Shown: piece by piece, positions 35,195 to 44,387 of the stretch
Layout: every line of letters begins with the position of its first letter
Numbering within the stretch: position 1 is the stretch's first letter
NCBI GenBank assembly: GCA_038532435.1
Contig: JBCBAP010000016.1
Location: forward strand, 1-64,000
Source: JBCBAP01 sp038532435
GTDB lineage: Bacteria > Pseudomonadota > Alphaproteobacteria > Rhodobacterales > Rhodobacteraceae
DNA length: 64,000 nt
Direction of reading: 5' to 3'
Notes under the pieces: generated by a model
Seen by the model: only the letters and a program-made list of their open reading frames with translations
Database searches by the model: none
Told to the model about the DNA's origin: nothing
Translations under genes and position numbers: made by a program

Positions 35195-35965
35195 ATGTCC
35201 AAAACGTCCCTTTTCGACCTGACCGGGCGGCGCGCGCTCATTACCGGATCCTCCCAGGGTATCGGCCTCGCGCTTGCCCACGGTCTGGCGGAGGCGGGGG
35301 CGGCTCTGGTGCTCAACGGCCGCTCCGCCGACAAGCTCGAGGCGGCAGCCGATGATCTGCGCGCCACCGGTGCGACGGTGGAGACCATGCTGGCGGACGT
35401 GACCGACCATGACGCGGTGCGCGCCGCGGTGGATCATGTGGAGGCCGAACACGGGCCGATCGACATCCTGGTGAACAATGCGGGCATGCAGCACCGCACC
35501 CCGCTGGAGGAATTTCCCGCGGATGCGTTCGAGCGGCTGCTCCAGACCAACATCGCCAGCGTCTTCCACGTGGGCCAAGCGGTGGCTCGGCACATGATCG
35601 GACGGGGTGCGGGCAAGATCATCAACATCGCCTCCGTCCAGACCGCGCTGGCCCGCCCCGGCATCGCGCCCTACACGGCGACGAAGGGGGCCGTCGGCAA
35701 CCTGACGAAGGGCATGGCCACGGACTGGGCCAAGCACGGGCTTCAGTGCAACGCGATAGCGCCAGGCTATTTCGACACGCCACTCAACGCGGCCCTCGTC
35801 GCGGACCCGGAGTTTTCCGCCTGGCTCGAGAAGCGCACCCCGGCGGGACGCTGGGGCAATGTGGAGGAACTGGTGGGGGCCTGTGTCTTCCTCAGCGCGC
35901 CCGCGTCGAGCTTCGTCAACGGCCACGTCCTCTATGTGGACGGCGGGATCACGGCATCGCTGTGA
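35195..35965 (+). CDS. idnO: Gluconate 5-dehydrogenase (short-chain dehydrogenase)
   Basis: NAD(P)-dependent reductase converting 5-keto-D-gluconate to D-gluconate. The 256-aa SDR has the cofactor motif TGSSQGIGLALA (about residues 17-28), NNAG (about 92-95), catalytic Ser in NIASVQT and YTATKGAVGNLTKGMA with YxxxK (Tyr about 158, Lys 162). DLTGRRALITGSSQGIG and IAPGYFDTPLNAALVAD are characteristic of IdnO/Ga5DH. The stop overlaps the possible GTG start of gntK. Confidence 0.93.
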   Translation: MSKTSLFDLTGRRALITGSSQGIGLALAHGLAEAGAALVLNGRSADKLEAAADDLRATGATVETMLADVTDHDAVRAAVDHVEAEHGPIDILVNNAGMQHRTPLEEFPADAFERLLQTNIASVFHVGQAVARHMIGRGAGKIINIASVQTALARPGIAPYTATKGAVGNLTKGMATDWAKHGLQCNAIAPGYFDTPLNAALVADPEFSAWLEKRTPAGRWGNVEELVGACVFLSAPASSFVNGHVLYVDGGITASL

Positions 35966-35967
35966 GG

Positions 35968-36453
35968 ATGGTGCTGATGGGCGTCGCTGGCTGCGGGAAG
36001 TCCGCGGTCGGGGCGGCGCTGGAGGCGGCGGCGGGAATTCCCTATCTCGACGGCGACGATCTGCACCCGCCGGAAAACATCGCCAAGATGAGCGCGGGCG
36101 CCCCGCTGACGGACGCGGACCGCTGGCCGTGGCTGGCACTGGTGGGGGAAGCCCTGCAGGAGCCGCCTCGGGCCGTGGGCTGTTCGGCGCTCAAGCGGAT
36201 CTATCGCGACCGGATCAGGGAGAGCGCACGAGGTCCCGTCACGTTCGTCCACCTCTCAGGCAGCCGGGAGGTGATCGAAGCACGTATGGGCGCGCGTGAG
36301 GGGCACTTCATGCCGGTCAGCCTGCTCGACAGCCAGTTCGCGGCGCTTGAGCCGCCGGCTGGTGATGAGGATGCTGTGACGGTGGATATAGATCAGCCCG
36401 TTGAGGCGATCGTCGGCGCCATCGTGGACGCGCTGGACTTACGCGGGGGGTGA
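35968..36453 (+). CDS. gntK: Gluconokinase
   Basis: ATP-dependent phosphorylation of D-gluconate to 6-phosphogluconate, feeding the Entner-Doudoroff or pentose phosphate pathways. The 161-aa product has the P-loop MGVAGCGKSAVGAAL, YLDGDDLHPPENIAKMSAGAPLTDADRWPWL, CSALKRIYRDRIR and GHFMPVSLLDSQFAALE, all classic GntK signatures. Two starts are possible: ATG 35968, used here, or GTG 35962, which overlaps the idnO stop (GTGA). It is co-transcribed with idnO. Confidence 0.94.
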   Translation: MVLMGVAGCGKSAVGAALEAAAGIPYLDGDDLHPPENIAKMSAGAPLTDADRWPWLALVGEALQEPPRAVGCSALKRIYRDRIRESARGPVTFVHLSGSREVIEARMGAREGHFMPVSLLDSQFAALEPPAGDEDAVTVDIDQPVEAIVGAIVDALDLRGG

Positions 36454-36462
36454 TCCCCCGCG
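36442..36462. terminator. Hairpin at the end of gntK, facing the cold-shock gene
   Basis: CGCGGGGG and CCCCCGCG pair perfectly around GTGAT, which includes the gntK stop codon. It lies between convergent gntK and the cold-shock gene. No T-tract is visible. Confidence 0.5.
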
Positions 36463-36477
36463 CAAGGCTCGCAGCTC

Positions 36478-36684
36478 TTAGAGCAGCTTGAGGTTGACGG
36501 CGGACTGACGTCCGTCCCGGCCTGCCTCGAGCTCATATTCGATCTTCTGCCCATCCGCGAGACCGGTGAGGCCCGCCCGCTCAACGGCGGAGATGTGCAC
36601 GAACACGTCCTTGGAGCCGCCTTCCGGCTGGATGAAGCCGAAGCCTTTGGTGGTGTTGAACCATTTCACGGTGCCAGTGGCCAT
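36478..36684 (-). CDS. Cold-shock domain protein (CspA family)
   Basis: A 68-aa single-stranded nucleic-acid-binding protein or RNA chaperone. The RNP1 motif KGFGFIQ and RNP2-like VFVHISAV are intact, starting MATGTVKWFN. AAGGAG precedes the ATG at 36684. A longer frame to 36726 has no family support. Cold-shock genes often carry long 5' leaders, and the adjacent ~600-bp gap leaves room for one. Confidence 0.94.
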   Translation of the reverse strand: MATGTVKWFNTTKGFGFIQPEGGSKDVFVHISAVERAGLTGLADGQKIEYELEAGRDGRQSAVNLKLL

Positions 36685-37302
36685 ACCGTGTTCTCCTTCA
36701 ATACGCGAGGTGGGCTGGGTGCACACCCCTGGGGACAGTCATAGCGTGATCGAATGACTGGGCCGTATTGATGGAACAGTGTCGATAGCAAGTGACTTCC
36801 GTCGCATATGTCGCCGCGTCGGCCCCAAAGCAAGGTATTTCTGCGATTCCACCTGCAATTGCAGCCTATGCGGGAAGTATTCCGATGAGCCCTCGCGACG
36901 GCGTCGGCGGAATCTTGCCGAGAGGCGACGGTGGGAATGACCCTTCAATCCCGAGGGCGAGCTGGTTTTGACAGACGCAGGAACATGACGGTCACCTGCC
37001 AAATTGCTGCCTCTCCTCCACGTCCCGCCTGCTGCGTGGCGGGCTATCTCGACCACGCGGCGTTCTGACTGGCTGTAAGCCGGGTTTCCGTCTGCATGGG
37101 CCGCTCGTCCTCTCGACCATTTGAATGCCAACCGCCGGCCAATGGATGTTTCTAACGAGTCGCTGCGAACGGGAGAGGGCGCACCGGCTGTCCTCCGCAG
37201 TTGAGGTGGCTGTGCGCGGCCGGGCCTCACCGCTGTTATCCGCACTCAGGCTGCGCGCAATGCCGGTCGGTGCTTCCCAGTCGGCATTGCGCTCTTGAGC
37301 AG
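36685..37302. other. Intergenic region with a long hairpin
   Basis: About 620 bases without a convincing gene. It probably holds the cold-shock 5' leader. Near the ettA end a strong hairpin occurs: GCGCAATGCCG (37255-37265) pairs with CGGCATTGCGC (37282-37292) across a 16-nt loop. The same arm core recurs in the hairpin at 62105-62128. A 168-residue minus-strand open frame here has no family-like content. Confidence 0.55.
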
Positions 37303-38970
<1,668 letters not shown>

Positions 38971-39174
38971 CGCGGGATCCTCCGGGCGCGGTATCTTTGC
39001 GCCTGTGTAATCGGTTCAGATGCGGGGGGCAACGGAGCGCGTGGGAGAGGTGCCGCACCCGCCTGCCGGAGCGCCCACCCGCCCACCCCGCTCCGCCAGG
39101 CGGGTGCCGCGCGGTTGACAAGCGACGGGCGACACCGAAGAACGGAAGGCCAGGATGGAACGGAGGCCAGTCGG

Positions 39175-39777
39175 GTGATTCACGGATTTCCCCCGGCCGC
39201 CGCCGGAATGCGGGTCGGCCTGCTCGGCGGGTCCTTCGACCCGCCCCATGCGGGCCATGTGCACATCACCCGTTTCGCGCTCAAGCGGTTCCAGCTTGAC
39301 CGGGTCTGGTGGCTGGTGACGCCGGGCAACCCCCTTAAGGCGGAGGGACCCGCGGAGCTTGACCGTCGCATGGATGCGTGCCGGACGATCATGCAGCACC
39401 CGCGGGTGATCGTGACCGATATCGAGCGGCGGCTGGGCACCCGCTACACCGCCGAGACGCTGGCGCGCCTGCGCCGGATCTACCCCGGGACCCGGTTCGT
39501 CTGGCTGATGGGAGCAGACAATCTCGCGGGCTTTCACCGCTGGGACCGGTGGGTGGACATCATGGCGTCGGTGCCCGTGGGCGTGCTGGCACGGCCGGAG
39601 GAGCAGATCGCCGCGGGCCTGAGCCCTGCGGCCCGCCGCTTTCATGAGGCAAGGCACTCGGTGCGGCAGGCCGGTGCATTGCCGATGCTGCCTGCCCCGG
39701 CCTGGACGATGGTGACTGGACCGATGGTGGAACAGTCCTCGAGCGCGATCCGGGCCTCCGGGGCCTGGGTACGCTAG
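39175..39777 (+). CDS. nadD: Nicotinate-nucleotide adenylyltransferase
   Basis: Converts nicotinate mononucleotide and ATP to deamido-NAD in NAD biosynthesis. The 200-aa product has the nucleotidyltransferase motif GLLGGSFDPPHAGHVHIT, WWLVTPGNPLK, TAETLARLR and the ISSTxxR-like end (QSSSAIRASGAWVR). GTG 39175 was chosen because GGAGG lies 8 nt upstream; ATG 39208 is the alternative. In many bacteria nadD is beside rsfS, but neither rsfS nor proA is seen next to it here. Confidence 0.93.
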   Translation: MIHGFPPAAAGMRVGLLGGSFDPPHAGHVHITRFALKRFQLDRVWWLVTPGNPLKAEGPAELDRRMDACRTIMQHPRVIVTDIERRLGTRYTAETLARLRRIYPGTRFVWLMGADNLAGFHRWDRWVDIMASVPVGVLARPEEQIAAGLSPAARRFHEARHSVRQAGALPMLPAPAWTMVTGPMVEQSSSAIRASGAWVR

Positions 39778-39828
39778 GACAGACCACCGCGGGGACCCGT
39801 GCGGGTGGGGAGCGTCTCTGGCCGGGCC

Positions 39829-39871
39829 CTACCGGTTACACGTCTGCGGAGGGGACGTGTCCCAACGGTAG
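39829..39871. terminator. Hairpin between convergent nadD and the cupin gene
   Basis: A two-part stem: CTACCG/CGGTAG outside and ACACGTC/GACGTGT inside, with short internal loops. The location between convergent genes fits a bidirectional terminator. Confidence 0.5.
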
Positions 39872-39872
39872 C

Positions 39873-40277
39873 TCAGGAAATGGGAGGCGTGGTGTAGTCC
39901 GCGTCACTCACCTGTTCGAGCCAGTCGGCGTAGCTGCCGCCCTCGGCCCGCTGGATTGCGATGTGGCTCATGAGCGTGTCTGGCGCGGCGCCGTGCCAGT
40001 GCTCCTCCCCCGGGGCGAACCAGACCGTGTCGCCGGGACGGATGATCCGGACCGGACCGCCGCGGCTCTGCACGCGGCCCGCGCCGCTCAGGATATGCAG
40101 GATCTGGCCGTGGGGATGAGTGTGCCAGGCCGTGCGGGCACCGGGCACAAAGGTGACAACGAGGCTCTGCACCTCCATGTCCTCGGAAAGAAGAATGGGC
40201 TGCTGCCAGACCTCACCGGTGAAGTAGTCCGGGTTTGCCGCCACGGAGGGGCGGCTGCCGCTCGGGATAAGTTCCAT
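39873..40277 (-). CDS. Cupin-domain protein
   Basis: A 134-aa single-domain cupin resembling the small cupins annotated as carboxymuconolactone-associated or (R)-mandelonitrile lyase-like. The metal-binding motif 1 reads GARTAWHTHPHGQILHILSG, giving three His, with a Glu position replaced by Gln/His. Motif 2 is PGDTVWFAPGEEHWHGAAP. The terminal IAIQRAEGGSYADWLEQV is a common ending. No reaction is assigned. It follows the small membrane peptide gene by 16 nt and they probably share the operator at 40474. Confidence 0.88.
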   Translation of the reverse strand: MELIPSGSRPSVAANPDYFTGEVWQQPILLSEDMEVQSLVVTFVPGARTAWHTHPHGQILHILSGAGRVQSRGGPVRIIRPGDTVWFAPGEEHWHGAAPDTLMSHIAIQRAEGGSYADWLEQVSDADYTTPPIS

Positions 40278-40293
40278 GGTCCGGCCGGGGCCG

Positions 40294-40455
40294 TCAGGAG
40301 GTCTGCTGGTGCACGACCGGGTCCACCTGCGCCACGGTCTGCTCCTTGGCCTTCAGTCCGCACGTGATCGACCCTCCGATCAACGCGAGCACCAGGAACG
40401 TCGCGGATGCATTGGCGGAAAGAATGCCGCTGAGCCGGGATTTCTGTGCAAGCAT
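40294..40455 (-). CDS. Small single-helix membrane peptide upstream of the cupin gene
   Basis: A 53-aa peptide beginning MLAQKSRLSGILSANA with one hydrophobic helix (ATFLVLALIGGSITCGL) and a polar tail ending VDPVVHQQTS. GGAGG lies 9 nt before ATG 40455; a second in-frame ATG at 40461 is too close to that site. It precedes the cupin gene by 16 nt. I do not recognise the family. The start is supported by the ribosome-binding site and the promoter-proximal palindrome. Confidence 0.6.
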   Translation of the reverse strand: MLAQKSRLSGILSANASATFLVLALIGGSITCGLKAKEQTVAQVDPVVHQQTS

Positions 40456-40473
40456 GATCATCGACCTCCGTCT

Positions 40474-40492
40474 ATGTTAGACGCGCTAACAT
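40474..40492. promoter_or_regulatory. Palindromic operator upstream of the small peptide/cupin genes
   Basis: ATGTTAGACGCGCTAACAT: perfect 7-bp arms around ACGCG, about 20 bp before the peptide start. The shape suggests a TetR- or MarR-type dimer site. It resembles but differs from the idn operator at 35123, which has the arms ATGTTA/TAACAT. Confidence 0.55.
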
Positions 40493-40564
40493 TAGCATGA
40501 AAGCAGTGCTCACGCAAAGCCCTCAATGCGGCAACTCACAAAAAAGTTCGAGAGGTCGGAGAGC

Positions 40565-40981
40565 TCAGCTGATCCGCATGTGGCGCGACCGGGCACCCCG
40601 TTCGATGGCGGCGGAGGTCAGCCGGTCCACTTCCAGATCATGGCGCAGGATCTCAAGGAAGGTGAGCTCAGCCATGTCGACGCTCCCGTCCGCGGCGGCC
40701 ACATCGCAGGCGAGCGCGTAGGCGGTCTCGTTCAGACCCGGAGGCAGCGCCTCCTTCACAAGTCCGACGAGGGCGTCGATACCGTCCTCATCCTCGAAAA
40801 GCTCGAATACGGTGCGGAACACCGCCGGAATCCGGTCCCGGTCATAGGCGGAGAATGCGGGAAGCGCGTCGATCATCCGCTCGATGGACAGAAGCTCACG
40901 GTCGCTGAGATCCTGGTCCGCGGCGGAGGTTGCGATCATGACGGCGACGAGGGCGTCTTCGGGGCTGAAAGCGGCGGTCAT
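40565..40981 (-). CDS. TerB-like (tellurite-resistance family) acidic protein
   Basis: A 138-aa all-helical acidic protein of the TerB fold. The metal-binding-like acidic repeats are visible: ATSAADQDLSDRELLSIERMID and ACDVAAADGSVDMAELTFLEIL, each with the (A)xxDGxxxxxE pattern of TerB. Such proteins are stress-linked but not individually characterised. The ATG at 40981 was chosen; an in-frame ATG at 41020 gives 13 more residues but has no visible ribosome-binding site. It stands alone, between the palindrome at 40474 and the guanidine riboswitch. Confidence 0.85.
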   Translation of the reverse strand: MTAAFSPEDALVAVMIATSAADQDLSDRELLSIERMIDALPAFSAYDRDRIPAVFRTVFELFEDEDGIDALVGLVKEALPPGLNETAYALACDVAAADGSVDMAELTFLEILRHDLEVDRLTSAAIERGARSRHMRIS

Positions 40982-41219
40982 GGCTGGGGTCCTGCTCGGG
41001 GAACTTCGTTCTGTGGACATGGTATATGTACTGGCAGGGCGCGGGACTAGAGGGCAGGACGGGTGATTGCCGCGGCCCTTATGCCGCAGGGCACGCGCAA
41101 TTGGCGCGGATTTGAGCATCAAAGGATGTATGTGCACCTCTCGGGGCAAATACACCTTCGCTGCCCGCGTCACAGGCAAATCTCCTTGAGAATCGTCCGG
41201 ACCGTCACAACTCTTGGAT

Positions 41220-41330
41220 CTGCAGGGCATCTAGGGTTCCGCCGCATGTCGGGTCTGGTCCGAGAGATGCCGCCGTGACGGCAAATTCCGCACGGTACAC
41301 GGCGGGGCAAAATCCCGGGAGAGCACTGCG
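41220..41330 (+). ncRNA. Guanidine-I riboswitch (ykkC class, subtype 1)
   Basis: Conserved ykkC blocks appear in order: CTAGGGTTCCG (41231), GGTCTGGTCCGAGAG (41252), a variable GCCGCCGTGACGGC hairpin, ACACGGCGGGG (41297) and AAAATCCCGGGAGAG. GCAG (41222) and CTGC (41326) can close the P1 stem. The blocks and spacing match the guanidine-I class, which switches on guanidine export, carboxylase or hydrolase genes when guanidine binds. It ends about 80 nt before the substrate-binding protein ATG and controls the operon that follows. Confidence 0.92.
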
Positions 41331-41412
41331 CCGGATTGGCCGCTTCCCCTTCACGTTCTGCCGACGGCCGGTCCACTCAACGTTCAGGCGGGACAGAACA
41401 GGGAATGATCTG

Positions 41413-42468
41413 ATGAACCGTACCGGACTGTTCGCGAGCGCCTTGGCCGCAGCCGCCCTCACCGCCCCCGCCCTTCAGGCTCAGGAAAAGACCGAGTTCA
41501 AGGTTGCCTGGTCGATCTATGTGGGCTGGATGCCCTGGGGATACATGGAAGACAGCGGCATCATGGACAAATGGGCCGAGAAGTACGGGATCGATGTCGA
41601 GATCGTCCAGATCAACGACTATATCGAATCGATCAACCAGTACACGGCGGGCGCCTTCGACGGCGTGAGCGCGACGAACATGGACACGCTGTCCATCCCC
41701 TCCGGCGGCGGCGTGGACACGACGGCCCTGATCGTCGGCGACTATTCCAACGGCAACGACGCGGTGATCCTGAAGGGAGAGGGAGACCTCACCTCGCTGA
41801 AGGGCAAGCCGGTCAATCTGGTGGAGCTCTCGGTCTCCCACTACCTGCTCGCGCGCGGGCTCGACAGCGTCGGCCTGTCGGAGCGGGATCTGGCGGCCGT
41901 GATCAACACGTCCGACGCGGACATGATCGCCGCCTACGCGACCGACGATGTGGAAGCGGTGGTGACCTGGAACCCGCTGGTCTCTTCGATCATGGAAGAG
42001 CCCGGCGCGAGCAAGCTCTTCGACAGTTCGGACATCCCGGGCGAGATCATCGATCTGATGGTGGTCAACACCGATGTGCTGGAGGCGAACCCGCCCTTCG
42101 GCAAGGCTCTGGTTGGCGCGTGGTACGAGACCATGGCACTGATGGCCGCCGGAAACGAGGAGGCGCTGACCGCCATGGCAGAGGCGTCGGGCACGGACCT
42201 TGCGGGCTACAAGGCGCAGCTTGCCTCTACGGAGATGTTCTATACACCGGCGGAGGCCGTCGACTTCACGGAGAGCTTCGAATTGCCGGTCACCATGGTC
42301 AGCGTCGCCGAGTTCCTGTTTGAAAAGGGTATCCTCGGTGAAGGCGCGCCCAGCGCGGACTTCGTCGGTGTCGCCTATCCGGACGGGACGACCACGGGCG
42401 ATCCGGGCAACGTCCAGTTCCGCTTCGACACGACCTACATGCGGATGGCCGCGGAGGGTCAGCTCTGA
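41413..42468 (+). CDS. ABC transporter substrate-binding protein, guanidine/urea-carboxylase-associated type
   Basis: A 351-aa periplasmic protein of the NMT1/TauA-like fold. Signal peptide MNRTGLFASALAAAALTAPALQA is followed by mature sequence FKVAWSIYVGWMPWGYMEDSGIM. The pattern NQYTAGAFDGVSATNMDTLSIPSGGGVDTT is typical of binding proteins found beside urea/guanidine carboxylase genes. Its placement directly under a guanidine-I riboswitch makes guanidine the likely ligand; the family has often been labelled urea or sulfonate. Start ATG 41413 was selected for its signal peptide; an upstream in-frame start would put translation over the riboswitch 3' end. Confidence 0.88.
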   Translation: MNRTGLFASALAAAALTAPALQAQEKTEFKVAWSIYVGWMPWGYMEDSGIMDKWAEKYGIDVEIVQINDYIESINQYTAGAFDGVSATNMDTLSIPSGGGVDTTALIVGDYSNGNDAVILKGEGDLTSLKGKPVNLVELSVSHYLLARGLDSVGLSERDLAAVINTSDADMIAAYATDDVEAVVTWNPLVSSIMEEPGASKLFDSSDIPGEIIDLMVVNTDVLEANPPFGKALVGAWYETMALMAAGNEEALTAMAEASGTDLAGYKAQLASTEMFYTPAEAVDFTESFELPVTMVSVAEFLFEKGILGEGAPSADFVGVAYPDGTTTGDPGNVQFRFDTTYMRMAAEGQL

Positions 42469-42493
42469 TCGGCTGAGCGGCGGGCGCGGGACG

Positions 42494-43306
42494 ATGCGCT
42501 GGATCAACCGGCGGCCCGGACGGGTGTTGGGCACGGCGCTTCTGATCGTGCCGTTCCTCGCCGTCCTGCTTGCCTACGCCATCGGCTCCGACATCAGGCG
42601 GGCGGAGAACCCGCAGGACAAGCTCCTGCCCGCCCCCGCGCAGGTCGTTGCAACGGCGCAGCGCCTGGTGGCGGAGCCGGACCGGCGGAGCGGACGCATC
42701 CTGTTCTGGACCGATACGGCGGCCAGTCTGCAGCGGCTCGCGCTGGGGGTCGGCATCGCCGCACTCGCGGGGCTTGGCTTCGGCCTCCTGATCGGACTTC
42801 TGCCCACGGCGCAGGCCGGGCTTTCGGGCTTCGTCGCGGTTCTGTCGATGGTTCCACCGCTTGCGATCCTGCCGATCCTGTTCATCGTCTTCGGCCTCGG
42901 CGAAGTTTCGAAGGTGGCACTGATCGTCATCGGGATCACGCCCTTCCTGATCCGGGATCTGAGCCAGCGGGTGATCGAGATCCCGCGCGAGATGATGGTC
43001 AAGGCCCAGACGCTAGGCGCCTCCTCGCTGGTCATCGCCCTCCGGGTCGCCTTGCCCCAGCTTATGCCGCGCCTCATCCAGGCGGTCCGCCTGTCGCTCG
43101 GCCCCGCATGGCTGTTTCTTATCGCTGCGGAAGCGATCGCAGCGGAGGGTGGGCTCGGCTACCGCATCTTCCTCGTGCGCCGCTACCTCGCGATGGATGT
43201 GATCCTCACCTACGTGATCTGGATCACCTTGCTGGCCTTCCTGCTCGATCTTGCCCTCCGGCACCTGTCGCGGCGGCTCTACCCCTGGGCGGAGGCCGCA
43301 ACGTGA
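42494..43306 (+). CDS. ABC transporter permease, probable guanidine importer
   Basis: A 270-aa BPD-type permease with about six hydrophobic helices. The cytosolic coupling-helix motif is EMMVKAQTLGASSLVIALRVALPQLMPRL, matching the EAA motif. The family is SsuC/TauC/NrtB-like and follows the substrate-binding protein after 25 nt. The ATG at 42494 was chosen for its position and the signal-anchor-like N-terminus. Its end overlaps the ATPase start (GTGA). Confidence 0.9.
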   Translation: MRWINRRPGRVLGTALLIVPFLAVLLAYAIGSDIRRAENPQDKLLPAPAQVVATAQRLVAEPDRRSGRILFWTDTAASLQRLALGVGIAALAGLGFGLLIGLLPTAQAGLSGFVAVLSMVPPLAILPILFIVFGLGEVSKVALIVIGITPFLIRDLSQRVIEIPREMMVKAQTLGASSLVIALRVALPQLMPRLIQAVRLSLGPAWLFLIAAEAIAAEGGLGYRIFLVRRYLAMDVILTYVIWITLLAFLLDLALRHLSRRLYPWAEAAT

Positions 43307-44157
43307 GTTTCGTCACGGTGGAGAACCTCTTCCAGTCCTACGGGCACCGGCCGATCCTGGAGCGGATCAGTCTGGAGGTGGACGAGGGCGCCTTCGTCTC
43401 CATCGTCGGTGCGTCCGGGTGCGGAAAGTCCACGTTCCTCAGGCTGTTGCTGGCGCAGGAAGTGCCCAGCCGGGGCGAAATCCGCATCGCCGGCGCGCCA
43501 CCCGCGCAGGAACCCGGGCCGGACCGCGGCGTGGTGTTCCAGCGCTACTCGGTGTTCCCGCACATGACAGTGCGGGACAATATCGTGGCAGCAACCGCCT
43601 TCACCGCAAACGCGGCAGGTACGCTTTGGGGTGCGGCGCGGCGGACTGCGCGGGAGGAGGCGGAGAAGGTGCTCGCGCGCATCGGGCTCGGGCACGTGGC
43701 CACGGCCTACCCCGCTGCGCTGTCCGGCGGCATGCAGCAACGGCTCGCCATCGCGCAGGCGCTCGCGGCGCGGCCGCGGGTCCTGCTGCTCGACGAACCC
43801 TTTGGCGCGCTCGACCCGGGCACGCGGCTTTCCATGCACGACTTTCTGCTGGATCTGAGGGCGGAGACCGGGATGACGGTGTTCATGGTGACCCACGATC
43901 TGGAAGAGGGGTTCAAGCTCGGGGACAGGGTGCTTGTGTTTGACAAGCCCCGCTGGGATCCGGACGCGCCAGAGGCCTACGGGGCGACGATTACCTACGA
44001 CATCGACGCGCGGGACGGTGGCATCCCGTTTCAGACCATGGCACCCGATCTTGCCGCGCCGCACCGCCGGGCCGCAGACGCCCGCCCACCCTCCCCGTCG
44101 CGACCCGGCGCCGCGACGCTCGACGCGGGCGAGGGCACACCGCCCGTGTCTGATTGA
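43303..44157 (+). CDS. ABC transporter ATP-binding protein, probable guanidine importer
   Basis: A 284-aa ATPase of the SsuB/TauB group. It shows Walker A VGASGCGKST, Q-loop VFQRYSVFPHMTVRDN, signature LSGGMQQRLAIAQAL, Walker B VLLLDEPFGALDPGTR and H-loop VTHD. It has an insertion around TAFTANAAGTLWGAARRTAREEA and a C-terminal extension with Arg/Pro/Ala. The GTG start overlaps the permease stop by 4 bp. A 230-bp gap with GC-rich repeats separates it from the hydrolase gene. Confidence 0.92.
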   Translation: MSFVTVENLFQSYGHRPILERISLEVDEGAFVSIVGASGCGKSTFLRLLLAQEVPSRGEIRIAGAPPAQEPGPDRGVVFQRYSVFPHMTVRDNIVAATAFTANAAGTLWGAARRTAREEAEKVLARIGLGHVATAYPAALSGGMQQRLAIAQALAARPRVLLLDEPFGALDPGTRLSMHDFLLDLRAETGMTVFMVTHDLEEGFKLGDRVLVFDKPRWDPDAPEAYGATITYDIDARDGGIPFQTMAPDLAAPHRRAADARPPSPSRPGAATLDAGEGTPPVSD

Positions 44158-44387
44158 TGCTTTCAGACGGTAATTTGCAGAGAACGAGGTTGGACAAACG
44201 CCCGACAGTTGAGCCTGCTGGAGGTGGGGTGATTACCATCGCCTACGCCCATGCGGCTCAACCGGCCCCATCCGGTCATCTCCCCGCCCCGCGGCGGTCG
44301 GGCGGGGCGGGGCGGGCGGGTGGGCGCCCCGATCCGATCGACGCGGGGCGGGGCCCTGCACCCAAAGACACCAAGGGAGACTGACCC

